64,000 bases of DNA from CAWDLX01 sp963753485 (GCA_963753485.1 CAVWCL010000010.1:1-64000); one strand, 5' to 3'. Positions 24,596 to 35,938 are shown, counted from the first letter of the stretch. A program made the numbers and translations. The notes: a model not told the origin generated them from the letters alone.

Positions 24596-24632
24596 CGCCC
24601 TCGCCCCGTACCCCGCGTTGACGTCGTCGCCC
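24581..24632. repeat. Tandem 26-bp repeat over the hspR stop codon
   Basis: Two units, 24581-24606 and 24607-24632, share the core ACCCCGCGTTGACG and match at 23 of 26 positions by eye. The first unit contains the hspR stop (24593-24595). A duplication may have separated the gene from its former downstream sequence. Confidence 0.7.
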
Positions 24633-24645
24633 CGCGTCCCTAACC

Positions 24646-24709
24646 CGTCGATCTAGGGCTTAAGCACATGATTAGCGATCAAATAGCGTGCATACCCCCT
24701 AGATCGACG
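24646..24709. repeat. 64-bp palindromic repeat, copy 2
   Basis: Same length and layout as 14350-14413: outer arms start CGTCGATCTAGGG and end with the complement at 24697-24709, inner stem GCACATG/GCGTGC. Five substitutions separate the copies. It lies between the convergent hspR and 24,747 genes, the same kind of site as copy 1. Confidence 0.85.
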
Positions 24710-24713
24710 CGAC

Positions 24714-24740
24714 GGGGGAGACGCGAGGGGGGAGACGCGA
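24714..24740. repeat. Short tandem repeat
   Basis: GGGGGAGACGCGA is repeated twice (24714-24726 and 24728-24740, one extra G between), followed by a G run ending at the stop of the minus-strand gene. Together with the 26-bp repeat and the palindrome it makes this gap almost wholly repetitive. Confidence 0.6.
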
Positions 24741-24746
24741 GGGGGG

Positions 24747-25217
24747 TCAGGAGGTGGCGGGGCGGGGGGCCGGCAACGCGGTCGGGGTCTTCAACCGGCG
24801 CGGCGTGCGGACCAGGCCGCCCTCGCACCAGTCGTGGTAGTCGAAGAGCTCCGGCAGGGCCAGCAGGACCCGGGTGTTGTGGGCCCACATCTCCAGCAGC
24901 TCGTCGCCCTCGTCCTCGGCCTGCTCGACGAGCTTGCGCAGCCGGCGCTTCGGATGGGCCCGGAATTTGGTACGGATCGAGTCGGCCGCATAGATGTAGA
25001 GGCAGTGCAGCGCGAAGCGCCGGGCCGGGCAGTTCGGGTCGAGAGCCAGCTCGAGCAGGGTGCCGACCAAGCGGTCGCTGGCCACCAGCAGATCCCAGTC
25101 CGGCGGCATGGCCTGCAGCCGGACCGCGTCCGGGTGATGCGCCCAGGCTCGCAACTCCGCGGGGGTCGGATCGACCGGGTTCGCGAAGCCGCGGAATGCA
25201 ACCTGTTGCAGACTCAC
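24747..25217 (-). CDS. Conserved hypothetical protein between hspR and clpB
   Basis: A 156-residue, mostly helical soluble protein with PTPAELRAWAHHPDAVRLQA, then RFALHCLYIYAADSIRTKFR, then HNTRVLLALPELFDYHDWCE. It has no membrane segment or known catalytic motif. The GTG at 25217 has AGGAAG about nine bases upstream. I recall uncharacterised actinomycete homologues; the position between two HspR-controlled units suggests no shared regulation because it is on the opposite strand. Confidence 0.65.
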   Translation of the reverse strand: MSLQQVAFRGFANPVDPTPAELRAWAHHPDAVRLQAMPPDWDLLVASDRLVGTLLELALDPNCPARRFALHCLYIYAADSIRTKFRAHPKRRLRKLVEQAEDEGDELLEMWAHNTRVLLALPELFDYHDWCEGGLVRTPRRLKTPTALPAPRPATS

Positions 25218-25417
25218 GTCGACTACTTCCTGTGGCGACCGGGCTGGCGTCAAAATAGCGGGAACGTGCCCGCCAGGGGAAGGGCGATGTGCCAGTTCTC
25301 CCTGAATTGTTGCCGGGCGGGCAGATCGCGCGACAGGCCGGCTCCGGTCGCCTTCGCGACACTCCCGGCTACCGCCGACGGCACGGCTGGCCCGGGTGAG
25401 CCGACTCGCGGTCCAGA

Positions 25418-25438
25418 CTTGAGCGCGCTAGACTCAAC
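25418..25438. promoter_or_regulatory. HAIR operator (HspR binding site) upstream of clpB
   Basis: CTTGAGC, seven bases, ACTCAAC is a near-perfect HAIR element, 40 bases before the clpB start. It places clpB in the HspR regulon with the dnaK operon. Confidence 0.9.
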
Positions 25439-25477
25439 TATGGTCGCGTCCCGCTGACGCTGCATCCCGAGGGAGCC

Positions 25478-28081
<2,604 letters not shown>

Positions 28082-28142
28082 GCCCCGGCGCCCATGGGCG
28101 ACCCGGTACGGTGAGGCCACGGTCATCGTGGAGGGACGGCAG

Positions 28143-28976
28143 ATGTCGTACACGGTCGGTTCGGCGGGCGTCGTCAAGCGGCGTCCAGCCACCGTCAGCC
28201 TGGCCCGGGTCCTGATGTTCGTCGGGGCCGGACTGATCCTGTGCAACGCGGCGATCGGGGTGGTCGGCGTGCTGACCACGTCGACGGATGCGTTCGTCGC
28301 CGCGGATCCCAACATCGACCGCAACCTCGCCGGCACCACCATCAAGGGCGTCGCGATCGTCCTCGCGATCCTCTACGCGCTGCTCGCCGCCGGACAGGTC
28401 ACCCTCGCCATCCTCATCGGCAAGGGCCGCAACCCGGCCCGGATCGTCACCTGGGTGGTGGACGGCCTGATCGTGCTCTGCTGCGGCTGCGGTCTGGTCG
28501 GCAACGTGGCCGGCAGCTCGGTGTTCAGCGGTCTCAACACCACCAACCCGAACACGCTCACCGTCGAGCAGCCGACCTGGCTGACCGGGTCGACGATCGG
28601 CGTGGGTGTGCTGATCATCCTGTCCCTCGTGGCCGCGGTCATCCTGCTCGCGCTGCCCGCCTCCAACGACTACTTCCGCAAGGAGCAGGAGGTCTGGGTG
28701 CCGCCGAACTACCCGGGCGCCGCCTACCCGGGCTACCCCGGTGCCGCGGGACAGCCGCCGTACCCGCCGTACCCGGCGGTCCCACCCCCCGGCGGCTACC
28801 CCGCCGACCCGAGCACCCCCGGCGCCTACCCGCCCTACCCGGGGCCAACGCCCGGGGAGGTGCCGCCGTACCCCGGGCCCGCGCCCGGGGACGACCCGCG
28901 CTACCCGGGATCTCCGCCGGGTCCCGCGGCCCCCGGCGGCATCCCGCCGTACCCGGGTTCCCCGCCGCCGAGCTGA
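28143..28976 (+). CDS. Four-span membrane protein with proline-rich tail
   Basis: A 277-residue protein with membrane segments at about 22-45, 72-92, 105-127 and 155-178. The last 85 residues are a low-complexity Pro/Gly/Tyr tail with repeated PPYP and PYPG motifs (YPPYPAVPPPGGYPADP). Such tails are common on actinomycete membrane proteins and may bind other proteins. GGAGGGACG lies before the ATG. No catalytic motif; function unknown. Confidence 0.7.
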   Translation: MSYTVGSAGVVKRRPATVSLARVLMFVGAGLILCNAAIGVVGVLTTSTDAFVAADPNIDRNLAGTTIKGVAIVLAILYALLAAGQVTLAILIGKGRNPARIVTWVVDGLIVLCCGCGLVGNVAGSSVFSGLNTTNPNTLTVEQPTWLTGSTIGVGVLIILSLVAAVILLALPASNDYFRKEQEVWVPPNYPGAAYPGYPGAAGQPPYPPYPAVPPPGGYPADPSTPGAYPPYPGPTPGEVPPYPGPAPGDDPRYPGSPPGPAAPGGIPPYPGSPPPS

Positions 28977-29160
28977 CCGCGGCCGTCGGTGCCCAGCCGA
29001 CCACGGCGCCCGCCGTCCAGCTGACCGGTGAGTCCACGTCGGACGAGTGGGGGACTCACAGATCTGCTGACTCCGGGTTACATTGCAGGCTCCACAGCGC
29101 CGGTCGAGCCGCATTGGGGCGGCTCCTCCGGCGTCGGCCGTCCCGGCTGTGAGGTGACAG

Positions 29161-29961
29161 GTGCCCACGCGTACCGCGCTCGTCACCGGGGCCACCGCGG
29201 GCATCGGGGCGGCCTTCGCACGCCGACTGGCCACGGACGGGTATGACCTCATCCTGGTGGCCCGGGACGGTGAACGCCTCGAGGCGACCGCGAAGACCTT
29301 GCAGTCGCAGCACGGTGTTCAGGTCGATGCCCTCCCGGCTGACCTGAGCACCGACGAGGGCCGCGAACGGGTAGCGGAGCGGATCAGCGCCGGCGACCCC
29401 GCGCTGGACCTGCTCGTCAACAACGCCGGCCTCACCCTCAACACGCCGTTTCTCCGGTCCACGCCGGCACTGGAGACCCGTCTGCTCAGCGTCAATGTGC
29501 ACGCGGTGATGAGGCTGACGTTGGCTGCCCTGCCGGCCATGGTGGCCCGGCGGGGTGGCTGTGTGGTGAACGTCTCGTCGGTCGCCGGATTCGGAGTCGC
29601 GATGCCGGGGTCCACCTACTCGGCGACGAAGGCCTGGGTGACGAACTTCACCGAGTCGGTTGGCCTTTCGGTAGCTCCGTTCGGCGTACGGGTGATGGCG
29701 TTGTGCCCTGGCTATGTGCGTACCGAGTTCCATCAGCGGGCGGGCATCAACATGAGCAAGACGCCGACGTGGCTATGGATGGATGCCGATGAACTGGTGG
29801 CCACGGCGCTGCGTGACCTGAAGCGAGGGAAGCTGGTGAGTGTGCCGAGCCTGCGGTACAAGGTCGCCGTCTTCGGACTGCGACACCTGCCACGCCGGCT
29901 TCTGCAACGGGTCGCACGCGACACCCGGGGACGTATCGGCCGCGACGACCCCGCGGTATGA
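29161..29961 (+). CDS. Short-chain dehydrogenase/reductase
   Basis: A 266-residue classical SDR. The cofactor motif is TGATAGIGAAFA at about residues 7-18, NNAGLT lies near 88, the catalytic Ser in NVSSVAG near 140 and the YxxxK pair in YSATK near 153-157. An Arg in VARDGE after the second strand suggests NADPH. Substrate unknown; related actinomycete enzymes act on carbonyl lipids or ketones. It starts with GTG preceded by AGGTGA. Confidence 0.88.
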   Translation: MPTRTALVTGATAGIGAAFARRLATDGYDLILVARDGERLEATAKTLQSQHGVQVDALPADLSTDEGRERVAERISAGDPALDLLVNNAGLTLNTPFLRSTPALETRLLSVNVHAVMRLTLAALPAMVARRGGCVVNVSSVAGFGVAMPGSTYSATKAWVTNFTESVGLSVAPFGVRVMALCPGYVRTEFHQRAGINMSKTPTWLWMDADELVATALRDLKRGKLVSVPSLRYKVAVFGLRHLPRRLLQRVARDTRGRIGRDDPAV

Positions 29962-30082
29962 CCGATGCCCCACCAGTCCGTCGCGTCACAACCACGCTGT
30001 GACACCCCGACTGCCCGAGGAAGCCTATGGAGAGACAGGAAATTCACAGCGGGCCTTGATCGTCCGTCACGTCCGGGGGAGA

Positions 30083-30088
30083 TAGGCT
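30083..30088 (+). promoter_or_regulatory. -10 box of a leaderless pyrE promoter
   Basis: TAGGCT ends seven bases before the ATG at 30096, and no ribosome site is visible, so transcription probably begins at or next to the start codon. Confidence 0.5.
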
Positions 30089-30095
30089 CATTAAC

Positions 30096-30635
30096 ATGTC
30101 GGAGCGCGACGACCTGCGTAAACTCATTAATGATCTCGCGATCGTGCGGGGTCGGGTGGTGCTGTCGTCGGGCGCGGAGGCGGACTCCTACGTGGATCTC
30201 CGCCGGCTGACACTGCATCATGCCGGAGCGCCGCTCGTTGGTCAGGTCATGCTGGATCTCGTCGATGATTGGGACTTCGACGCGGTTGGCGGACCGACTC
30301 TCGGCGCCGATCCGGTGGCAGTGGCGATGCTGTCCGCGGCGAGCTTACGAGGCAGGTCGTTGGACGCATTTGTAGTACGCAAGGAGGGGAAAGCGCACGG
30401 TCTTCAGCGGCGTATCGAGGGCCCAGACGTAGCAGGGCGTCGGGTCCTCGCGGTAGAAGACACGTCCACTACAGGCAGTAGCGTGCTGACCGCGGTGGAC
30501 GCGCTGAGAGAGGCCGGCGCGAGTGTCATCGGAGTGGCGGTCATCGTCGATCGAGGTGCGGGCACCGCAGTTCGAGCGGCGGGTCTTGAGTTCCGATCGG
30601 TGTACACGCTCGCCGATCTGGATACCCAAGACTGA
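30096..30635 (+). CDS. pyrE: Orotate phosphoribosyltransferase
   Basis: A 179-residue type I phosphoribosyltransferase. The PRPP loop VLAVEDTSTTGSS is at about residues 118-130, and SGAEADSYVDLRRLTLH and VVRKEGKAHGLQ are typical of OPRT. It adds ribose-5-phosphate to orotate in UMP synthesis. The gene and its flanks look less GC-rich than neighbours, though the protein looks complete. It lies apart from other pyrimidine genes, as is common in actinomycetes. Confidence 0.88.
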   Translation: MSERDDLRKLINDLAIVRGRVVLSSGAEADSYVDLRRLTLHHAGAPLVGQVMLDLVDDWDFDAVGGPTLGADPVAVAMLSAASLRGRSLDAFVVRKEGKAHGLQRRIEGPDVAGRRVLAVEDTSTTGSSVLTAVDALREAGASVIGVAVIVDRGAGTAVRAAGLEFRSVYTLADLDTQD

Positions 30636-30714
30636 CTCTTCAGTCAACAAGAAATGTCGGTTCGACGTCCGCGGATATGTGGACGAATCGATGGTCCGTG
30701 GAAGGATGTAACAC

Positions 30715-31086
30715 GTGCGAACTGCGCTGGCCGAACTGATCTTGCCCCAGGTCTCGCCGCTCAACGGCGAGCCCTACGACCGTGTTGATGCTGAGCGACT
30801 GGCGGGAGTGCTCAAGGCCCTCGCCGACCCGGCCCGGATCCGGCTGCTCAGCCTCATCCAGGCCTCGCCCGACGGCGAGGCGTGTGTCTGCGACCTGACC
30901 GCTCCCATTGGTCTGTCGCAGCCCACCGTCAGCCACCACCTGCGAATCCTCACCGAGTCCGGCTTGCTGGAGCGGGAGAAGCGCGGTGTGTGGGCCTACT
31001 ACCGGCTGGTGCCGGCGGCGATCCAGTCCATCGCCGACCTGCTGACGCCGCCTCGCAAGCGCGCCACGAAGAAGGCGGCTCGCTGA
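30715..31086 (+). CDS. ArsR-family metalloregulator-like repressor
   Basis: A 123-residue ArsR/SmtB winged-helix protein. ALADPARIRLLSLI opens the domain. EACVCDLT carries a Cys-x-Cys pair at the metal-binding alpha-3 position, and GLSQPTVSHHLRILTESGLL is the recognition helix. Such CVC-type regulators sense As(III), Cd(II) or Pb(II) and release DNA. The C-terminus is Lys/Arg-rich. No metal-resistance gene is adjacent, so its targets lie elsewhere or it acts on the aldolase-like gene 58 bases downstream. Confidence 0.85.
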   Translation: MRTALAELILPQVSPLNGEPYDRVDAERLAGVLKALADPARIRLLSLIQASPDGEACVCDLTAPIGLSQPTVSHHLRILTESGLLEREKRGVWAYYRLVPAAIQSIADLLTPPRKRATKKAAR

Positions 31087-31144
31087 TGCAGCGCTCCCGC
31101 GCCGGCGCGTTCGCGCCGGCGCGGGATGGCCTGCGCCCACTCGG

Positions 31145-31798
31145 ATGAGCGCCGGGTCACGGGCCCGGACACTCACCGCGACGTTGGCTCGCGCGGGTGC
31201 GCAGGTGGCCCGGGCCGGCCTCGTCGTGGGCAGCGGCGGAAACCTCTCCGCCCGCCCGATCGGAGCCGACGAGTGTCTGGTCACCGCGAGCGGAGCCTGG
31301 CTCGACCGGCTGGGTGCGCGGTCGTTCTCCACAGTGGAGATCGGCAGCGGTCGTCCGGTCGACGCGACCGGGTCGCCCTCAAGTGAGGTCGCGCTGCACC
31401 TCGCGGTCTACCGCGCCCGCGCCGATGTAGCGGCCGTCATCCACCTGCATCCGCAGACGACGATCCTGCTCGACCTGCTCGACGAGTCCATTCGCCTGGT
31501 CACCACCGACCACGCGTACTACGTGCGCCGGGTCACAGTCGCGCCCTTTCATCCGCCCGGCAGCCAGGAGCTCGCCGACGCGGTTGCGGTCGCGGTCGCT
31601 GACGGGACCAACTGTGTGATCCTGCCCCATCACGGGTGCGCGGTCGTGGCGCCGACCGTGGATCTGGCCCTGCGGCGAGCCCTGAACCTGGAGGAGGCGT
31701 CTCGGCTCACCTACCGGGCCCTGCTGTTGACGGGCGGCGTCCACCATCGACCCTTGCCGGAATGTCCGATCCAGTTCGCCGATGAGGCGACTGTCTGA
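31145..31798 (+). CDS. Class II aldolase/adducin-family protein
   Basis: A 217-residue protein of the fuculose-phosphate aldolase family. GLVVGSGGNLSARP is the phosphate-binding motif; SSEVALHLAVYRAR includes the catalytic Glu position; VIHLHPQTTILLD gives the zinc-binding His-x-His, and the third His is in HHGCAVVAPTVD. It likely cleaves or forms a phosphorylated or plain hydroxy-ketone using Zn2+. The substrate cannot be named. It follows the ArsR gene closely on the same strand. Confidence 0.78.
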   Translation: MSAGSRARTLTATLARAGAQVARAGLVVGSGGNLSARPIGADECLVTASGAWLDRLGARSFSTVEIGSGRPVDATGSPSSEVALHLAVYRARADVAAVIHLHPQTTILLDLLDESIRLVTTDHAYYVRRVTVAPFHPPGSQELADAVAVAVADGTNCVILPHHGCAVVAPTVDLALRRALNLEEASRLTYRALLLTGGVHHRPLPECPIQFADEATV

Positions 31799-31914
31799 CT
31801 CTGGGTTCACCCTGGGTGATTGACACTTGCCGCTGTGCTCCGTCCACTGCGGAGTGTGCCCGGGCCGGCGCGTCTCGTAGGCTTGCGACGACTCGCTGCG
31901 ATCCGGGGAGGACC

Positions 31915-33603
31915 GTGTCCACTCGCCACCGAACACGCCGGACGGTGGGCCGGGGCCCCTTCCGCATGCCGATGGCGCTGGCCGCTGTCGTCGGCTTGAT
32001 CGCAGTCACCGCGGTGACGGTGCGGATCGTCTCAGCCAGCGCCTCCGGGTGCTCCGGAACCCTCGCGCTGCGGGTCTCCGCGACCCCGGAGATCGCCGCG
32101 CCCCTGCAGCGCATCGGCGCGGACTGGATGGCGAGCAAACCCGAGGTCGCCGGACGCTGCGTCGAGCTGACTGTCCTCGCGACGCCGGCGGCGGTCGTGG
32201 CCGGCCGGCTCACCCTGGCTGCGGGAAAGTCGATCGACGTCGCCGCCACCCCCGGGCCTACGCCGGCCGGCGATCCGCTGCCCGACGTGTGGGTGCCCGA
32301 CTCCACCGGCTGGCTGGGCCGGGTGCAACTGGTCGACCGCACCGCGTTCGCCGGCAGAGCGGCGTCCATCGCCACCTCACCGGTGGTGCTCGCGATGGCG
32401 CAGTCCGACGCTCGCCAGCTCGGTTGGCCGGCCCGCGGCGTACAGATCGCCGATCTCCGGCCGCAACTCGCCCAAGGCGGCCCGCTCCGGCTCGCGGTGG
32501 CCGAGCCCCGCCGGGAGACGGCCAGCCTGGTGGCGGCGATGGTGCTGGGCGAGTCCCTGGCCACCTCCGATGCCGAACTGCCGGCGCTGGTCAAGGCGTT
32601 CCGCGGGGTCATCAAGGCACCGAGCACAGTCGACCTGCTACGTGGCCTGGGCGGCGCGGCGACCGCCGGGCCGGCGTCGGAGCAGGCGGTGGTCACCTAC
32701 GACGCCACTCATCCGCCGACGAGCATCGCCGCCGTGCCCCTCGAACCGGCCCCACCCAACCTCGATTACCCGTACGCGATCCGATCCGGCATCTCGCGCG
32801 AGGCGAGCCAAGCGGCCGAGCAGTTCCGAGCGGCTGTCCTGGGTGGACCGGCGGTCCAGATCCTCGCCGCGGCCGCGTTCCGCGATCCCGACGGTCGGGC
32901 GCGCGCCGGCTTCCCGCCGGCGGCCCCGATCGCGACCGTCCCGTTCAGCCCTTACCCGGTCGACGATCCCGAACGGGTCCAGCGAGCACTCGCGCTGTGG
33001 AGTGCGGCCAACACACCCTCGCGTACCCTGGCGCTCTTCGACGTCACCTCCTCGATGCGGGCCGGCGCAGGCGGCGGCCGGACCCGTACCGGCGTCATGA
33101 CCGCGGCCGCCACCGAGGGCCTGAGCCTGTTCGCCGCCGACAGCCGGGTCGGCATGTGGGTCTTTGCCGACAGCCATCACGAGGTGCTGCCGGTCGATAC
33201 GCTGACCCCGGCCCGGCGGGTCGAGTTTGCCGACCGGATGGCCGACGCGACCCCGACCCGGACCAACCGCGCCGAGCTCTACTCGACCCTGCTTGCCGCG
33301 TACCGGACGATGCGCGACGGCTACGACCCCACCCGGCCGAACATCATCATCGTGCTCACCGACGGCGGCGACGACACGGCCGGCGGACTGGCGCGGGCCA
33401 CCTTCAGCCAGCAGGTGCAGCAGCTCGCCGACGCCACCCGACCGATCCGGATCGTTCTCATCGGCATCGACGTCGCGCCGGCCGACGAGGCAGACCTGCA
33501 GGCGATCGCCGACGTCGTGGGCGGCGGCTACTTCCGGCTCGCCAGCCCCGGCCAGATCCAGACCATCTTCCTCAAGGCCCTGCTGCAGGTCGGCGCGGCA
33601 TGA
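31915..33603 (+). CDS. Extracellular substrate-binding-like and VWA domain protein
   Basis: A 562-residue exported protein. A membrane anchor or signal (ALAAVVGLIAVTAVTVRI) is near residues 20-37. A periplasmic-binding-protein-like domain (about 50-345) follows, then a von Willebrand A domain (about 365-560) with a MIDAS-like start LALFDVTSSMR and the strand IIIVLTDGGDD. The GTG at 31915 has GGGGAGG upstream. Such fusions occur widely in actinomycetes; a ligand is not known. Metal-dependent adhesion or cell-wall sensing is an inference. Confidence 0.75.
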   Translation: MSTRHRTRRTVGRGPFRMPMALAAVVGLIAVTAVTVRIVSASASGCSGTLALRVSATPEIAAPLQRIGADWMASKPEVAGRCVELTVLATPAAVVAGRLTLAAGKSIDVAATPGPTPAGDPLPDVWVPDSTGWLGRVQLVDRTAFAGRAASIATSPVVLAMAQSDARQLGWPARGVQIADLRPQLAQGGPLRLAVAEPRRETASLVAAMVLGESLATSDAELPALVKAFRGVIKAPSTVDLLRGLGGAATAGPASEQAVVTYDATHPPTSIAAVPLEPAPPNLDYPYAIRSGISREASQAAEQFRAAVLGGPAVQILAAAAFRDPDGRARAGFPPAAPIATVPFSPYPVDDPERVQRALALWSAANTPSRTLALFDVTSSMRAGAGGGRTRTGVMTAAATEGLSLFAADSRVGMWVFADSHHEVLPVDTLTPARRVEFADRMADATPTRTNRAELYSTLLAAYRTMRDGYDPTRPNIIIVLTDGGDDTAGGLARATFSQQVQQLADATRPIRIVLIGIDVAPADEADLQAIADVVGGGYFRLASPGQIQTIFLKALLQVGAA

Positions 33604-33619
33604 GCCGGTACGCCGTCGG

Positions 33620-34363
33620 TCAGGCCCGGTGCCGGCCGGTGGTCACATCGTCGGCGGCGGCGGAGGGCGCATCCGGCCCGGCCGAGCGGCGCCGTTCCCG
33701 CCGGGCGCGCCACAGCTCGAGGTAGATGGGAATGCCGGAGATCAGCACGATCAGCACCACCGCCGGCAGCACGTACCGGTCGATGTTGGGAACCTGGGTG
33801 AGCCGCCTGGCCAGCAGGTAGCCGGCGAGCAGGACGGTGTCGGTCCACAGGATCGCGCCGATCACGTTGTACAGCAGGAAGGTCCGGGCCGGGGTCTCCA
33901 GGATGCCCGCGACCGGGTTGAGGAACGTGCGCACGATGGGGATGAACCGTGCGAGCACGATCGCCTTCGCCGGACCGAACTTCAGGAAGTAGTGCTCGGC
34001 CTTCTCGACATACTCCGGTCGGAAGATGCGGGAGTCGGGCTTGTCGAAGATCCGCCGTCCGTAGCGGGCGCCGAGCAGGTGGCCCAGCTGTGCCCCGGCG
34101 ATGGCGCAGAGCGGCGCGCCGATGAGCAACGCCCACAGGTTCAGCGGGTGCAGCCCCGGGATGACCACGCCGGCGAACGAGGACGCCCCGATGCCGGCCA
34201 GGAAGAGCAACGAGTCGCCGGGGAAGAAGAAGCCGATCAGCAGCCCGGTCTCGGCGAAGATGATCGTGAGTACGCCAATCACGCCGAAGGCCGCGATCAG
34301 CTCCCCGGCGTTGAGCGGGTTCACGGCCAGGAGATCGGCGAAGGCCGGGTGCGCGATGGTCAC
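33620..34363 (-). CDS. DedA-family membrane protein
   Basis: A 247-residue DedA/VTT-domain protein. GFFFPGDSLLFLAG and the helix with ARFIPIVRTFLNPVAG are the family hallmarks (re-entrant helix with Arg). About five hydrophobic segments are seen. DedA proteins move phospholipids such as undecaprenyl phosphate across the membrane and support envelope homeostasis. The C-terminus is Arg/Ala-rich and cytoplasmic. Confidence 0.88.
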   Translation of the reverse strand: MTIAHPAFADLLAVNPLNAGELIAAFGVIGVLTIIFAETGLLIGFFFPGDSLLFLAGIGASSFAGVVIPGLHPLNLWALLIGAPLCAIAGAQLGHLLGARYGRRIFDKPDSRIFRPEYVEKAEHYFLKFGPAKAIVLARFIPIVRTFLNPVAGILETPARTFLLYNVIGAILWTDTVLLAGYLLARRLTQVPNIDRYVLPAVVLIVLISGIPIYLELWRARRERRRSAGPDAPSAAADDVTTGRHRA

Positions 34364-34456
34364 GGCGATCAGGCTACCGGGTGGCCGGCAGCCGTCCAGC
34401 GACCGCGGCCGGCTCAGCGCGGCCCGGTCCGTGCCGGCCGGTCACCGGCGCGGTCG

Positions 34457-34666
34457 TCAGCGGTAGTCGTCCTCGGCCTCGACCACCCGCGCCTGCTCCA
34501 GCGCGTCGAACTCGTCCACCTCGTAACCCACCCGAGGCTCGGGCTGCCCGTCGGCCGGATCGGCCGGCGTGGCCTGCTCCTGCGCATCGGCGTCGGGCGC
34601 CTCGATGTCCCGCTCGTCCGGGTCGAGCGGCCGCTGGGGGGTCAGGTCCTCGTCGGGCATGCTCAT
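34457..34666 (-). CDS. Small acidic hypothetical protein
   Basis: A 69-residue protein rich in Asp, Glu, Pro and Ala, probably disordered (PLDPDERDIEAPDADAQE). The ATG at 34666 has GGGAG at the right distance. Similar small acidic proteins are common in actinomycetes. It is divergent from the aldolase gene and shares its upstream region (34667-34879). No function is evident. Confidence 0.55.
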   Translation of the reverse strand: MSMPDEDLTPQRPLDPDERDIEAPDADAQEQATPADPADGQPEPRVGYEVDEFDALEQARVVEAEDDYR

Positions 34667-34879
34667 CCGTGCGCTCCCGTCCATCCCAGGTCCTGGCGGC
34701 ACATCCTGGTGCGCCCTCTTCCACGGTACGGCCTGGCTGGTTTGGACACCGGACGGGCGGGGCATGCGCCGGCGCGAGATACTGCCGTCGGGGACGCGGG
34801 GACCCGGATCGGACGCCCGTCCCCGGCCGGTGCCGAACCGCCCGCACCGCGGCACACGCGAACAGAGGAGCACACCACG

Positions 34880-35905
34880 ATGCCCATCGCCACCTCCGAG
34901 GTCTACGCCGAGATGATCTCCCGCGCCAAGGCGGGCGGCTTCGCCTACCCGGCGATCAACGTCACCTCCTCGCAGACGCTGAATGCGGCGTTGCGCGGCT
35001 TCGCCGAGGCCGGTAGCGACGGCATCGTCCAGGTATCCACCGGCGGCGCCGAGTACCTCTCCGGGCCGTCCGTCAAGGACATGGTGACCGGCGCCAGCGC
35101 GCTGGCGGCGTATGCGGTGGAGGTGGCGACGCGCTTCCCAGTGCACGTCGCCCTGCATACCGACCACTGCCCCAAGGACAAGCTCGACGGCTTCGTCCGT
35201 CCCTTGCTCGCGGCCTCGAAGGAGCGGGTGGCGCGTGGCCAGGAGCCGCTGTTCCAGTCCCACATGTGGGACGGGTCGGCGGTGCCGCTGGGTGAGAATC
35301 TCACCATCGCCGAGCAGCTGCTGGCCGAGTGCGCGGCCGCGCACGTGATCCTGGAGATCGAGGTCGGGGTCGTCGGCGGCGAGGAGGACGGCGTCGTCGG
35401 CGCCATCGACGAGAAGCTCTACACCACCGCGGACGACGGGCTGGCCACCGCGGCCGCCCTCGGGCTCGGTGAGAAGGGCGCCTACATGGCCGCGCTGACG
35501 TTCGGCAACGTCCACGGGGTCTACAAGCCGGGCAATGTGAAGCTGCGCCCCGAGATCCTCAAGGAGATCCAGGACGCGGTCGGGGCCAAGTACGGCCGGG
35601 ACAAGCCGTTCGACCTCGTCTTCCACGGCGGCTCCGGTTCGCTGCTCAGCGAGATCCGGGCCGCCCTCGACTACGGCGTGGTCAAGATGAACGTGGACAC
35701 CGACACCCAGTACGCCTTCACCCGATCGGTCGCGGGCCACATGTTCACCCACTACGACGGAGTGCTCAAAGTGGATGGTGAGGTCGGCAGCAAGAAGGCG
35801 TACGACCCGCGGTCCTGGGGCAAGGCGGCCGAGGAGGGGATGGCCAAGCGGGTCGGGCGGGCCTGCGAGGACCTCCGCAGCACCGGCACCAGCCTGGCCG
35901 GCTAA
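34880..35905 (+). CDS. fba: Class II fructose-bisphosphate aldolase
   Basis: A 341-residue class II (zinc) aldolase. ALHTDHCPKDKLDGF holds the catalytic Asp and a zinc His, and FGNVHGVYKPGNVKL holds another zinc His. VFHGGSGS is the phosphate-binding loop, and YGVVKMNVDTDTQYAFT is typical of the type A group. It splits fructose 1,6-bisphosphate in glycolysis and runs in reverse in gluconeogenesis. GAGGAG lies before the ATG. Confidence 0.95.
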   Translation: MPIATSEVYAEMISRAKAGGFAYPAINVTSSQTLNAALRGFAEAGSDGIVQVSTGGAEYLSGPSVKDMVTGASALAAYAVEVATRFPVHVALHTDHCPKDKLDGFVRPLLAASKERVARGQEPLFQSHMWDGSAVPLGENLTIAEQLLAECAAAHVILEIEVGVVGGEEDGVVGAIDEKLYTTADDGLATAAALGLGEKGAYMAALTFGNVHGVYKPGNVKLRPEILKEIQDAVGAKYGRDKPFDLVFHGGSGSLLSEIRAALDYGVVKMNVDTDTQYAFTRSVAGHMFTHYDGVLKVDGEVGSKKAYDPRSWGKAAEEGMAKRVGRACEDLRSTGTSLAG

Positions 35906-35938
35906 CTAACCCGCCGGCTCGGCTTGCGTCGGGCCGGC

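Noticed and set aside
33227..34879. A long plus-strand frame joined to fba that could suggest an 892-residue fusion
   Set aside because: The part before 34,880 runs antisense to a clear DedA gene; fba has its own ribosome site and usual length.
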